A DNA stretch of 64,000 nucleotides from Nocardioides sp. GY 10127 (GTDB lineage Bacteria; Actinomycetota; Actinomycetes; Propionibacteriales; Nocardioidaceae): the NCBI RefSeq assembly GCF_004919085.1, contig NZ_STGL01000003.1, forward strand, positions 124,001 to 188,000, written 5' to 3'. The translations under genes were made by a program, and so were the position numbers. The notes under the pieces were generated by a model. That model had not been told where the DNA came from and searched no databases. It saw nothing but the letters and a program-made list of their open reading frames with translations. How positions within the stretch are numbered: the stretch's first letter is position 1; every line of letters starts with the position of its first letter. Below are positions 8,601 through 16,961 of the stretch, piece by piece.

Positions 8601-9419
8601 TCACTGCCGGCCGCGTCCGCGGCGCACGAGCAGCACCGAGGCCACGGCGAAGAGGATCGTCCACGTGGCCACGTTAGCGACGAGCAGCCACCACGCGTCG
8701 TGGTAGGCGGGGCCCGCGCCGGCGCTGGTCCACCCCTGGGTGAGGGGGTACCGCGCGAGGCCGACGTAGCCGTACATGGGCGTGAAGCGCGCGAGGTCGA
8801 GGAGGACGCCGGACAGCGGGTAGAAGACGTTGCCGAGGAACCCGAGCACCACGACGGCACCGCTGGCGACGCCGACCGCCTGGTCGCTGGAGAAGGCCAG
8901 CCCGACGGCCAGCCCGAGCAGGGCGAACAGCCAGGAGCCCGCGAGCACCAGCGCGAGGCTGCCCAGCCAGGCCGCGGTCGTCCCCTCCGCGCCCAGCGCG
9001 AGGCCGAGCCCGTAGACGAGGAGCACCGGCAGCGCCGCCAGCACGCAGGCGAGCGCCGCCTTGGTGCCGACCCACGTGAGGTCGGCGAGCGGGGTGAGAC
9101 CGAGCTGGCGGCCCCAGCCCTGGGTGCGCTCCAGCGCGGCCCGGCCGCCGACGCCCACCGTCGCGGTGACCCCGCCGTAGGCGGCCATCGCGACCATCAC
9201 CCACATCGCGAGGTTGCCGTCGCCGACGCTGGTGTCCGCGTACTCCTGCGAGGTCCCGAGCATGACGTAGAGGAAGCCGGGCAGGCCCACCGAGAAGACC
9301 CACACCGTGGGGTCGCGGAGCAGGCGTCGAAGCTCGAGGCGCAGCAGCGTCGGGTCGAGCGGCCGGGGGCGGGCGGGACGCCGGTCCGCGGTCGGGGCGG
9401 ACGGGAGCACGGTGCTCAT
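8601..9419 (-). CDS. ABC-2 type transporter permease
   Basis: The start is ATG at 9419, sharing ATGA with the stop of the ATPase gene. The 272-residue protein begins with a soluble leader (about 30 residues) and has six hydrophobic segments in the ABC-2 arrangement, with the characteristic mid-protein LERTQGWGRQLGLTPL region and a late FLGNVFYPLSGVLLDLARFT segment. Together with the ATPase it would form a half-size drug, lipid or polysaccharide exporter. Linkage to a DesK-type two-component pair is common for exporters answering cell-envelope stress, but the substrate is unknown. Confidence 0.9.
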   Translation of the reverse strand: MSTVLPSAPTADRRPARPRPLDPTLLRLELRRLLRDPTVWVFSVGLPGFLYVMLGTSQEYADTSVGDGNLAMWVMVAMAAYGGVTATVGVGGRAALERTQGWGRQLGLTPLADLTWVGTKAALACVLAALPVLLVYGLGLALGAEGTTAAWLGSLALVLAGSWLFALLGLAVGLAFSSDQAVGVASGAVVVLGFLGNVFYPLSGVLLDLARFTPMYGYVGLARYPLTQGWTSAGAGPAYHDAWWLLVANVATWTILFAVASVLLVRRGRGRQ

Positions 9420-10474
9420 CGGGAGACCTCCATGGTCGGAGCAGCGGTGGGAGCAGTGGTCGGTGCGGTGGTCGAGGCAGGGAGCGGGCGGGCGGTGCCG
9501 GGCGCCTCGGGGCCGGGCTCCGCACGCCCGGTGAGCAGCACGAACGCGTCCTCCAGCGAGCCGGCGCGGACCTCGAGGTCGTGGGCCCCCGGCAGCGCCA
9601 GGACGGCGCGGGCGGCCGCGTCGGAGTCGCTGACCCGCACCTCCAGGCGGCCGGCGTCGGTGCGGGCGTGCAGGACCGCTCCCCCGGCCTCGGCGACCGC
9701 CGCGGCCACGACGGCCAGCGCGGCGTCCGGGTCGGGGACGCTCACCGCGACGGTGCGCCCGAGCGCGCGGGCACGGACCTCGTGGGTCGGCCCGTCGGCG
9801 ACGACCCGACCGCCGGCCATGAGCACCGTGCGGTCGGCGAACGCCTCGGCCTCCTCGAGGTAGTGGGTGGCGAAGACGACGGTCCGCCCCGCGGCGGCCT
9901 CGGCGTGCATGACGTCCCAGAACTCGCGCCGCGCGTGGACGTCCATCCCGGCCGTCGGCTCGTCGAGGACGACGAGGGCCGGGTCGGCCAGGAGGGCGGC
10001 CGCGAACCGGACCCGCTGCTGCTCGCCGCCCGAGCACCGGGAGACCCGTCGGCCGGCCAGGTGAGCGATGCCGGTGCGGTGCAGCGCGTCGTCGGCGGCC
10101 TCGCCCCGGCCGCCGGAGAGCCCCGGGTGACAGGCGGCCAGGTACAGCAGCGTCTCGCGCACGGTGAGCGAGGGCAGGAGCCCGCCGGTCTGCAGCACGG
10201 CCCCGACGAGTCCGGCGCGGACCGCCCCCCGCGGGCTGCGGCCCAGCACGCGGGCCGTGCCGGAGGTGGGCGACGTGAGCCCGAGGACGACGTCCAGGGT
10301 GGTCGTCTTCCCGGCGCCGTTGGGGCCGAGGAGCGCCACGACCTCGCCGGGCTGGACCACCAGGTCGACGCCGTCGACGGCCACGACGTCACCGTCGCGG
10401 GTGCGGAACGAGCGACGCAGGTCGCGCAGCTCGAGGGCCGGCACGGCCCCGGTGCGGGAGAGGGATGCGGTCAT
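9416..10474 (-). CDS. ABC transporter ATP-binding protein
   Basis: The 352-residue protein is an ABC-2 class ATPase with Walker A GPNGAGKTT, Q-loop VLQTGGLLPSLTV, Walker B ALVVLDEPTAG and H-loop FATHYLEEAE. The signature motif reads CSGGEQQR rather than the usual LSGGQ. A C-terminal domain (about residues 220-310) resembles the DUF4162-type tail of antibiotic exporters. The final 30 residues are a Thr/Ala/Pro-rich tail with TAPT repeats, unlike typical members and probably disordered. It is the first gene of the exporter/two-component operon. Confidence 0.92.
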   Translation of the reverse strand: MTASLSRTGAVPALELRDLRRSFRTRDGDVVAVDGVDLVVQPGEVVALLGPNGAGKTTTLDVVLGLTSPTSGTARVLGRSPRGAVRAGLVGAVLQTGGLLPSLTVRETLLYLAACHPGLSGGRGEAADDALHRTGIAHLAGRRVSRCSGGEQQRVRFAAALLADPALVVLDEPTAGMDVHARREFWDVMHAEAAAGRTVVFATHYLEEAEAFADRTVLMAGGRVVADGPTHEVRARALGRTVAVSVPDPDAALAVVAAAVAEAGGAVLHARTDAGRLEVRVSDSDAAARAVLALPGAHDLEVRAGSLEDAFVLLTGRAEPGPEAPGTARPLPASTTAPTTAPTAAPTMEVSR

Positions 10475-10518
10475 GGCTCCACCCTCGTCGCGGCAGGGCT
10501 CGGGCGGACCTGGGTGCT

Positions 10519-10537
10519 GTCACGACGTCCCCGTGAC
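10519..10537. promoter_or_regulatory. Dyad GTCACG-N7-CGTGAC upstream of the ABC/two-component operon
   Basis: The 19-base sequence GTCACGACGTCCCCGTGAC has perfect 6-bp arms and lies 45 bases upstream of the ATPase start codon. Its place suits an operator for the co-encoded NarL-family regulator. No binding evidence can be seen beyond symmetry and position. Confidence 0.4.
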
Positions 10538-10748
10538 GGATGTCAGGGGTGCGCGGCCGGCGCCCACGAGCGTGCTCGGGGAGGGGCGTAACACTGGGCG
10601 CGCGGCCGGTGGCGCACGGCGCTCCGGGACGCGCGACGCGCTCGCGACGTCGTGGCACTAGCGTGAGACTCGCGTCACAGGAGCGGACGTCCGCGTCCGG
10701 CTACCGTGCACGCCACCCCACCCGCGGCACAGCCCGAAGGAGAGCACC

Positions 10749-12086
10749 GTGCAGCACATCCTCGACGCCATCAAGGCCGGCGACACAGCAGGCGAGGACT
10801 TCGCGAACCTGCCCCTGCCCGAGTCCTACCGAGCCGCCTTCGTGAAGAAGGACGAGGTCGACATGTTCGAGGGGGTGGCCTCCAAGGAGAAGGACCCGCG
10901 GAAGTCGCTCCACGTGGACGAGGTGGCGATGCCGGAGCTCGGCCCGGGCGAGGCGCTCGTGGCGGTCATGGCCTCCGCCATCAACTACAACACCGTGTGG
11001 ACGTCGATCTTCGAGCCGGTCTCCACCTTCGGCTTCCTGGAGCGCTACGGCCGCCAGTCCGAGCTCACCAAGCGGCACGACCTGCCCTACCACGTCGTGG
11101 GCTCCGACCTGGCCGGCGTCGTGCTGCGCACCGGCCCCGGCGTCACCCGCTGGAAGCCGGGCCAGGAGGTCGTCGCCCACTGCCTCTCGGTCGAGCTCGA
11201 GGACCCCGACGGGCACGACGACACGATGCTCGACCCGCAGCAGCGGATCTGGGGCTTCGAGACGAACTTCGGCGGCCTGGCCGACGTGGCGCTGGTGAAG
11301 GCCAACCAGCTCATGCCCAAGCCGGACCACCTGACCTGGGAGGAGGCCGCCTCCCCCGGCCTGGTCAACTGCACCGCCTACCGCCAGCTCGTCTCCAAGA
11401 ACGGCGGCAACATGAAGCAGGGCGACAACGTCCTGATCTGGGGCGCCTCGGGCGGCCTCGGCGGCTTCGCCACCCAGTACGCGCTCAACGGCGGCGCCAC
11501 GCCCGTCTGCGTGGTCTCCAACGCGGAGAAGGAGAAGATCGCGCGCTCCATGGGCGCCGAGCTCGTCATCAACCGCGCGGAGGAGGGGTACCGCTTCTGG
11601 AAGGACGAGCACACCCAGGACCCCCGGGAGTGGAAGCGCTTCGGCGCCAAGATCCGCGAGCTCACCGGCGGGGAGGACATCGACATCGTCTTCGAGCACC
11701 CCGGCCGGGAGACCTTCGGCGCGTCCGTGTTCGTCACCCGCAAGGGCGGCACCATCACCACCTGCGCCTCGACCAGCGGCTACATGCACGAGTACGACAA
11801 CCGCTACCTGTGGATGAACCTCAAGAAGATCATCTCCAGCCACTTCGCCAACTACCGCGAGTCGTGGGAGGCCAACCGCCTCGTGGCCAAGGGCAAGATC
11901 CACCCGACCCTCTCGCGCACCTACACCCTCGAGGACGTCGGGCAGGCGGCCCTCGACGTCCACCACAACAAGCACCAGGGCAAGGTCGGAGTCCTGTGCC
12001 TCGCGCCCGAGGAGGGCCTCGGCGTCCGCGACCAGGACCTGCGCGAGGCGCACCTGCCCGCCATCAACCGGTTCCGCGGGGTCTGA
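10749..12086 (+). CDS. ccr: Crotonyl-CoA carboxylase/reductase
   Basis: The 445-residue protein is a medium-chain dehydrogenase/reductase of the CCR branch, which reductively carboxylates crotonyl-CoA to (2S)-ethylmalonyl-CoA using NADPH and CO2. Visible family signatures are MASAINYNTVWTSIFEPVST near the N-terminus, YHVVGSDLAGVV, the NADPH-binding GASGGLGGFATQYAL, and FEHPGRETFGASVF. The GTG start at 10749 follows a GAAGGAGA ribosome-binding site. A TACCGT hexamer at 10702-10707 is a plausible -10 element. CCR is the committing enzyme of the ethylmalonyl-CoA pathway and also supplies extender units for polyketides; the linked mutase and epimerase favour the former. Confidence 0.96.
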   Translation: MQHILDAIKAGDTAGEDFANLPLPESYRAAFVKKDEVDMFEGVASKEKDPRKSLHVDEVAMPELGPGEALVAVMASAINYNTVWTSIFEPVSTFGFLERYGRQSELTKRHDLPYHVVGSDLAGVVLRTGPGVTRWKPGQEVVAHCLSVELEDPDGHDDTMLDPQQRIWGFETNFGGLADVALVKANQLMPKPDHLTWEEAASPGLVNCTAYRQLVSKNGGNMKQGDNVLIWGASGGLGGFATQYALNGGATPVCVVSNAEKEKIARSMGAELVINRAEEGYRFWKDEHTQDPREWKRFGAKIRELTGGEDIDIVFEHPGRETFGASVFVTRKGGTITTCASTSGYMHEYDNRYLWMNLKKIISSHFANYRESWEANRLVAKGKIHPTLSRTYTLEDVGQAALDVHHNKHQGKVGVLCLAPEEGLGVRDQDLREAHLPAINRFRGV

Positions 12087-12103
12087 CCCGCCCCACGACT
12101 GGT

Positions 12104-12132
12104 GTGCCGCCCGGGTCCGGCCCGGGCGGCAC
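12104..12132 (+). terminator. Hairpin terminator after ccr
   Basis: GTGCCGCCCGGG, a five-base loop and its exact reverse complement start 17 bases after the ccr stop. The perfect 12-bp stem supports an intrinsic terminator despite the lack of a T run. Confidence 0.75.
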
Positions 12133-12350
12133 GCCCCGCCGTGAGCGCCTCCCCGCTCGTCCCCCGTTCCGTGCCCACGGCCGATCCACAGCACCCGTTC
12201 GGGCGTGTCGGGCGGCCCACCGTCCACCGATTGGGCCACATTCGCCTGGCGGGGTTCGGTTTGCCCCGGCCTTCCGACAGGATGGGCACCTGCGCCCCGC
12301 CGAGGGCGCCACCAACGGACGAGACCGGACAAGGACGGTAGTCACCACCC

Positions 12351-13583
12351 ATGAGCGACCAGGGTCTGTCGATCTTCCAGGACGAGCCGGGGCGGGGTGC
12401 GTCCTCCGAGGACCGCACCCAGGTCATCCCGACCGTCTCCGACGAGCAGGCCGCGCAGACCACCGCGCCGCAGCCGACAGCGCCGGCCGCGGCCACCGCG
12501 CCGCGCACCGGCACCCGCCCCGCTCCCGCGCACCGCCCGGCGTCCGCGCCGGCCACAGGTGCCGCCCCGTCCTTCCCGACCGTGCGCCGCGGCGGGTACG
12601 ACACCGCCGTGGTCGACGCCCGGGTCCGCCAGCTCCTGGAGGAGCGCGACGCCCTGGCCGCCGACCTCACCGCGGCCCAGCAGCGCGTCGGCGCCCTCGA
12701 GCCGGAGCTCACCAAGGTCAAGCAGGAGCTCGCCGAGCGCGACAGCCCCTCCTACGCCGGCCTGGGCGGCCGCGCCTCCGCCATGCTGCGGCTGGCCGAG
12801 GAGGAGGCCGCCGAGGTCCGCGAGACCGCCGAGCGCGAGGCGGACGAGATCCGCACCCAGGCCCAGCGCGACGCCGACGCGATCCGCGCCGACGCCGCCC
12901 GCGAGGCCGAGGACATGCGCACCGTCCAGCTCAAGGAGCTCGACGAGGCGCGCGCCCGGACCACCGCCGACACCGAGCAGGAGCGCTCCCTGGCCCGTGC
13001 CGAGGCCGCCGACCTACGCGCCTCCGCCCAGCGGGACGCCGACCAGCTGCGCCTGGCGGCCGAGCAGGAGTCCACGGAGATGCGCTCCTCGGCCCAGCGC
13101 CACGTCGAGCAGGCACGTGCGGCCGCCGACCGCGAGGTCACCGAGGCCCGCCGGGCCCTGGCCGTGGAGAAGGAGCGCCTCGCCCGCGAGGCCACGGACC
13201 ACCACGAGTCGACCATGGCCGAGACCAAGCGCCTCGTCGTGGAGGCCGAGCAGCGTGCCTCCTCCGCCGAGGAGCGCGCCCGCCAGGCGACCGAGCAGGC
13301 CACCTCGTACCGCGAGCAGGCCCAGACCGAGGCCGACGCCCTGCTCTCGCGCGCCCGTCGCGAGGCCGAGCAGATCGTCACCTCGGCCCGTACGCAGGCC
13401 GAGTCGATCTCCTCCAGCGGCCTCGCCGAGGCGGAGCGCGAGCGCGCGGTCGTGCGCGCCGAGGTCGACCGGCTCCGGAAGCGTCGCGACGGCATCACCG
13501 CGCAGCTCGCCTCGCTGGCCGAGCTGGTCGGCAAGTTCACGGGCGACGAGGACGAGCCGTCGTCCGACGAGCAGCACGGCTGA
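12351..13583 (+). CDS. DivIVA/Scy-like long coiled-coil protein
   Basis: The 410-residue protein has a Pro/Ala/Thr-rich disordered N-terminus (to about residue 75), a short DivIVA-like stretch RRGGYDTAVVDARVRQLLEE, then an almost unbroken coiled coil to residue 395 built from repeated Ala/Glu/Arg segments such as READEIRTQAQRDADAIRAD. This resembles actinobacterial Scy/FilP-type cytoskeletal proteins, which organise polar growth and are often mislabelled cellulose-binding proteins. As I recall, scy in Streptomyces also lies next to the epimerase/thiolase/meaB genes, which supports the match. The C-terminus is acidic (GDEDEPSSDEQ). Confidence 0.75.
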   Translation: MSDQGLSIFQDEPGRGASSEDRTQVIPTVSDEQAAQTTAPQPTAPAAATAPRTGTRPAPAHRPASAPATGAAPSFPTVRRGGYDTAVVDARVRQLLEERDALAADLTAAQQRVGALEPELTKVKQELAERDSPSYAGLGGRASAMLRLAEEEAAEVRETAEREADEIRTQAQRDADAIRADAAREAEDMRTVQLKELDEARARTTADTEQERSLARAEAADLRASAQRDADQLRLAAEQESTEMRSSAQRHVEQARAAADREVTEARRALAVEKERLAREATDHHESTMAETKRLVVEAEQRASSAEERARQATEQATSYREQAQTEADALLSRARREAEQIVTSARTQAESISSSGLAEAERERAVVRAEVDRLRKRRDGITAQLASLAELVGKFTGDEDEPSSDEQHG

Positions 13584-13588
13584 CGAGG

Positions 13589-14806
13589 GTGACCCAGGAC
13601 CCGGACGCCGCGTCGACGGACCCGCTCGTCGAGGTCGGCACCCTCCTCGAGGAGCCCGAGGACTCCCCCGGCGACCAGCCCGGCGCCCGGTCCGGCGATG
13701 GGTCCGGCGACGGGTCCGACGACGCGTCCGGGCCCCCCGGCAGCGGGGACGTGCCCGAGCTCGGCGTGCCCGGACCGCCGCTGCGCCGTGGCCCGTTCCT
13801 CATCGGGTTCTTCGGCGCCCTCGGCGCGTTCGCGGCCTGGTGGCTGGCGGGCCTGGTCGTCTCCCTCGGCAGCACCCTGGTGCTGCTGGTGGTGGCCATG
13901 TTCCTGGCCGCGGGCCTCAACCCGGCGGTCGAGCTGCTGGAGCGGCGCGGGCTGCGGCGCGGCCTGGCCGTGCTCCTCGTCATCGTCGCCGTGCTCGCCG
14001 CGTTCGCCGCCTTCGTCTTCGCGCTCGTGCCGGTCATCACCGACCAGGTGACCGCGATCGGCCAGAACGTGCCCGGCTGGATCGACCAGCTGGAGTCGAA
14101 CCAGCAGATCCGGGACCTCAACGACGAGTACGACATCCTCACGAAGGTCCAGGACTTCGTGACCGGCGGGTCGTTCCTCTCCTCGATCTTCGGCGGCGTC
14201 CTCGGCGTCGGCATCGCGATCGTGGGCGCGCTGGCCAACGTCTTCTTCGTGGTGGTGCTGACGCTCTACTTCCTCGCCAGCATGAAGGCCACCAAGCAGG
14301 CGCTCTACCAGCTGGCGCCCGCCTCCCGCCGCGACCGGGTGAGCCGTCTCGGCGACCGGGTGCTGGCCAGCGTCGGCGGCTACGTCGCCGGCGCGTTCGT
14401 GGTGGCGCTGTGCGCCGGACTCAGCTCGCTGATCTTCTTCTTCGTGGTGGGGCTCTCCGACTACGCCGTGGCGCTCGCCTTCGTCGTGGCGCTGCTGGAC
14501 GTCATCCCGATGGTCGGCGCGACGCTCGGGGCGGTCGTGGTGACCCTCATCGGCTTCGCGGTCGACCCCTCGATCGGCATCGCCTGCCTGATCTTCTACC
14601 TCGTCTACCAGCAGGTGGAGAACTACTTCATCTACCCGCGCGTGATGTCGCGGTCGGTGGACGTCCCCGGCGTCGTCACCGTCATCGCCGCGCTCGTCGG
14701 CGGGGCGCTGCTGGGCGTCGTGGGTGCGCTCCTGGCGATCCCGACCGCCTCCGCCCTGCTCATGCTCACGCGCGAGGTGCTCCTCCCGCGGCAGGACGCC
14801 CGCTAG
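13589..14806 (+). CDS. AI-2E family (YdiK/PerM-like) permease
   Basis: From GTG at 13589 the 405-residue product has an acidic, disordered N-terminus (about residues 1-65, with GDGSGDGSDD) and then the eight-helix AI-2E transporter/PerM fold. The family signatures AGLNPAVELLERRGLRRGLAVL, DVIPMVGATLGAVVV and YFIYPRVMSRSVDVPG are spread across the membrane domain. Family members have been linked to autoinducer export or Na+/H+ antiport, but the role here is unknown. The start lies only five bases after the coiled-coil gene stop with GAGG immediately before it, so coupling is likely and the exact start is uncertain. Confidence 0.85.
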   Translation: MTQDPDAASTDPLVEVGTLLEEPEDSPGDQPGARSGDGSGDGSDDASGPPGSGDVPELGVPGPPLRRGPFLIGFFGALGAFAAWWLAGLVVSLGSTLVLLVVAMFLAAGLNPAVELLERRGLRRGLAVLLVIVAVLAAFAAFVFALVPVITDQVTAIGQNVPGWIDQLESNQQIRDLNDEYDILTKVQDFVTGGSFLSSIFGGVLGVGIAIVGALANVFFVVVLTLYFLASMKATKQALYQLAPASRRDRVSRLGDRVLASVGGYVAGAFVVALCAGLSSLIFFFVVGLSDYAVALAFVVALLDVIPMVGATLGAVVVTLIGFAVDPSIGIACLIFYLVYQQVENYFIYPRVMSRSVDVPGVVTVIAALVGGALLGVVGALLAIPTASALLMLTREVLLPRQDAR

Positions 14807-14836
14807 CTCCCGCTCCGCACCCGCTCGAGCACGCGC

Positions 14837-15235
14837 TCAGGCACCGGGGTAGAGCCGGTACCCGCTCATCACCTTGTGCCCGAAGGTCTCGTAGAACCGC
14901 TCCCCGCCGTCGGTGATGAGGTCCATCCGCTTGGTGCCCGTCCCCTGGAAGGTGGCCATCACCAGCAGGCGGCCCACACCGCGGCGACGGTGGTCGGGGT
15001 GGACGGCCACGAACGACAGGTGGCTCTGGAGGACCCCGTCACCGAGGGCCTGCGCCCAGCCGACCACGGCGGCGCCGTCGACCGCGACGTAGGCCGTCGA
15101 CCCGGGGGCGGTGCACACCGCGTGCACGACCGCCGGGTCGACCAGCGACGGCCACCGCACCACGCGGCTGAGGGCGGCGATCCCCTCGGCGTCCGCGCAC
15201 GAGGACTCCTCGTAGGGGCGGACGTCGACGGGCAC
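14837..15235 (-). CDS. GNAT-family N-acetyltransferase
   Basis: The 132-residue protein is a single GNAT domain. The acetyl-CoA binding motif A is VHPDHRRRGVGRLLV, preceded by the beta strand YVAVDGAAVVGWAQAL, and the C-terminal half ends with the substrate-side GGERFYETFGHKVM. The substrate cannot be inferred. The gene is convergent with the AI-2E permease (30-base gap). Confidence 0.85.
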   Translation of the reverse strand: MPVDVRPYEESSCADAEGIAALSRVVRWPSLVDPAVVHAVCTAPGSTAYVAVDGAAVVGWAQALGDGVLQSHLSFVAVHPDHRRRGVGRLLVMATFQGTGTKRMDLITDGGERFYETFGHKVMSGYRLYPGA

Positions 15236-15285
15236 ACCCCGACCCTAGGCGAGCAGCCTCACCCCGGGGGTGGGTCGCGGCGACG

Positions 15286-15301
15286 CGTCCCCGCCGGGAC
15301 G
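15286..15301. terminator. Short hairpin downstream of the EamA gene
   Basis: CGTCCC-CGCC-GGGACG lies 37 bases beyond the stop of the minus-strand EamA transporter gene. It is short and GC-only, so the call is tentative. Confidence 0.35.
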
Positions 15302-15338
15302 GGTCTCCGTCGAGCAGGCGGGGAGGGCCGGCCCGGCG

Positions 15339-16337
15339 TCAGGCCGGGACGGGCTCGGGTCGCTCCGTCGCCGAGGTGACCGAGGCGTCCTCGCCGAGCT
15401 TCACCGCGACGACACCCGCCAGCACGAGGACGCCGCCGAGGATCTGCACCAGGCCCGGCAGCTCGGCGAGCAGCAGCCAGGCGAAGGCGACCGCGAAGAG
15501 CACCTCGATGAGCGAGACGAACGAGGCCAGGCGCGAGCCGAGGCGACGGCCCGCGGCGATGCCGGTGGTGTAGGCGAGACCGGCCGTGACGACCCCGAGG
15601 AGCAGCAGCGGCAGCCACCAGGGCACGGCCACGGAGCCGACGGCGGTGTCGTAGGCCACCGGCGCCAGCGAGCCCGCCATCGGCAGGACGCCCGCGGCGC
15701 CGAGCACGCCCAGCACCAGGCTGGCGACCACCAGGCCGCCGGCGGCGAGGGTGAGCGGCGGGAGGCCGTTGCTCTCGTCCGCGTTGAGGACGAAGTAGGT
15801 GGCCGCGCCGATCATCGCGCACAGCGCCCAGGCGACACCGACCACGCTGACCGAGGCGCCGGAGAACAGGTCCAGCACCAGCACCAGGCCGGCCGAGGCC
15901 AGGACGGCGCCGAGCACCGTCACGCGGCCGGGGCGCTGGCCCTGGCGCAGCCAGAGGTACAGCACGACCACCGCGGGGGCCGTGTACTCGATCAGCAGCG
16001 CCGGCCCGACCTGCATGTGCTGGACGGCGGAGAAATAGCAGAACTGGGCACCGGCCACGGCGAGCAGCCCGTAGACCACCACGACACCGCTGTTGCGCAG
16101 CAGCAGGTGCCAGCGGCCCGCCAGCGCGCGCAGCCCGAGGGGGGTGACGACGACGGCCGCGATCGCGATCCGGGCGAGCACGGCCGCGCCGGGCGTCCAG
16201 CCGGCGTCCAGCAGCCCGCGCGCGAGCGCGCCGGACAGGCCGAAGGCGGCGGAGGAGACCAGGGCGAGCACGAGGCCGGAGCGGACCTGCGAGGCGGGAC
16301 GGCGCACCGTTGCGCTGTCATGAGTCATTGTCGTCAT
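15339..16337 (-). CDS. EamA/DMT-family exporter
   Basis: The 332-residue protein has ten predicted transmembrane helices in two EamA repeats. The first starts SGLVLALVSSAAFGLSGALA and the second VGVAWALCAMIGAATYFVLN. Members export amino acids or other small metabolites. ATG at 16337 lies inside a palindromic sequence shared with the divergent CGNR regulator, and a second ATG at 16328 is equally possible. The likely logic is a transporter controlled by the neighbouring regulator. Confidence 0.88.
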   Translation of the reverse strand: MTTMTHDSATVRRPASQVRSGLVLALVSSAAFGLSGALARGLLDAGWTPGAAVLARIAIAAVVVTPLGLRALAGRWHLLLRNSGVVVVYGLLAVAGAQFCYFSAVQHMQVGPALLIEYTAPAVVVLYLWLRQGQRPGRVTVLGAVLASAGLVLVLDLFSGASVSVVGVAWALCAMIGAATYFVLNADESNGLPPLTLAAGGLVVASLVLGVLGAAGVLPMAGSLAPVAYDTAVGSVAVPWWLPLLLLGVVTAGLAYTTGIAAGRRLGSRLASFVSLIEVLFAVAFAWLLLAELPGLVQILGGVLVLAGVVAVKLGEDASVTSATERPEPVPA

Positions 16338-16347
16338 GAGACATGAC
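16316..16347. promoter_or_regulatory. Putative operator between EamA and CGNR regulator genes
   Basis: TGTCATGAGTCAT at 16316-16328 and the palindrome GTCATG-AGA-CATGAC at 16333-16347 share TCATG units, and the outermost TGTCATG and CATGACA form a larger dyad. The block covers the EamA start codon and the expected -35 region of the divergent gene. It is a good candidate for autoregulation by the CGNR protein. Confidence 0.5.
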
Positions 16348-16363
16348 AGTAGGCAGAGTGCGG

Positions 16364-16369
16364 TAAGTT
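16364..16369 (+). promoter_or_regulatory. Probable -10 element (TAAGTT) of a leaderless CGNR transcript
   Basis: TAAGTT ends six bases before the GTG start at 16376 and no Shine-Dalgarno sequence is present. This spacing places transcription initiation at the start codon, the common actinobacterial leaderless arrangement. Confidence 0.5.
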
Positions 16370-16375
16370 GTCAAA

Positions 16376-16915
16376 GTGGTATTCGCCCATGACACCGAGG
16401 TGGCCCTCCAGTCCACCGTCTGGCTCGTGAACACCGCCGAGGAGGAGCCGGACGGCCTCACCTCGGTGGCGGCGCTGGACGCCTTCTTCACCGTGTGGGA
16501 GTGGACGGGCCGGCACGAGCGGACGGTCGCCGAGCTCGAGGAGGTCCGGGCCCTGCGGCCGCGCCTCCGGTCGCTCCTGCTGGCCGAGCGCGACGAGGCG
16601 GTCGAGATCGTCAACGCGATGCTGCGCGAGGCCGAGGCCACGCCCCAGCTGGTCCGCCACGACCCCTACGACTGGCACGTCCACGCCGTGGCGCCGGACG
16701 CCCAGCTCGCCGTGCGCATCGAGGTCGAGGCGGCGATGGCGATGATCGACGTCATCCGCACCGACGAGATGTCGCGGCTGAGCACCTGCGCCGACGACGA
16801 GTGCGAGGCGCTCGTCCTCGACCTCTCGCGCAACCGCTCGAAGCGTTTCTGCTCCACCACCTGCGGCAACCGCAACGCCGTGGCCGCCTACCGCGCGCGC
16901 CAGTCGGCCGACTGA
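16376..16915 (+). CDS. CGNR zinc-finger domain protein, probable regulator
   Basis: The 179-residue protein has an N-terminal ABATE-type domain (LQSTVWLVNTAEEEPDGLTS) and a C-terminal CGNR zinc finger: CADDECEALVLDLSRNRSKR followed by FCSTTCGNRNAVAAYR, with four cysteines for zinc. Such proteins are thought to act as transcriptional regulators or stress proteins and are often next to transporters. It is divergent from the EamA exporter and shares a palindromic control region with it. The GTG start at 16376 is supported by the closely spaced TAAGTT element. Confidence 0.88.
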   Translation: MVFAHDTEVALQSTVWLVNTAEEEPDGLTSVAALDAFFTVWEWTGRHERTVAELEEVRALRPRLRSLLLAERDEAVEIVNAMLREAEATPQLVRHDPYDWHVHAVAPDAQLAVRIEVEAAMAMIDVIRTDEMSRLSTCADDECEALVLDLSRNRSKRFCSTTCGNRNAVAAYRARQSAD

Positions 16916-16961
16916 GCCCGCGTCCTCCCCGCCGCACGGCAGGACCCGGCGGCAGGCTCAG
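16912..16961. terminator. Interrupted inverted repeat containing both convergent stop codons
   Basis: CTGAGCC (16912-16918) pairs with GGCTCAG (16955-16961), and inside it GTCCT (16922-16926) pairs with AGGAC (16941-16945). The outer stem contains the stop codons of the CGNR gene and of the opposite lipoprotein gene. It could serve as a terminator for both directions. Confidence 0.5.

Noticed and set aside
10706..13588. The first two-thirds of a 1366-codon plus-strand frame ending at 14806
   Set aside because: It runs out of phase across ccr and the coiled-coil gene and shows only Arg/Pro/Gly/Ala composition there. Only the part from 13589 on, the AI-2E permease, is real.
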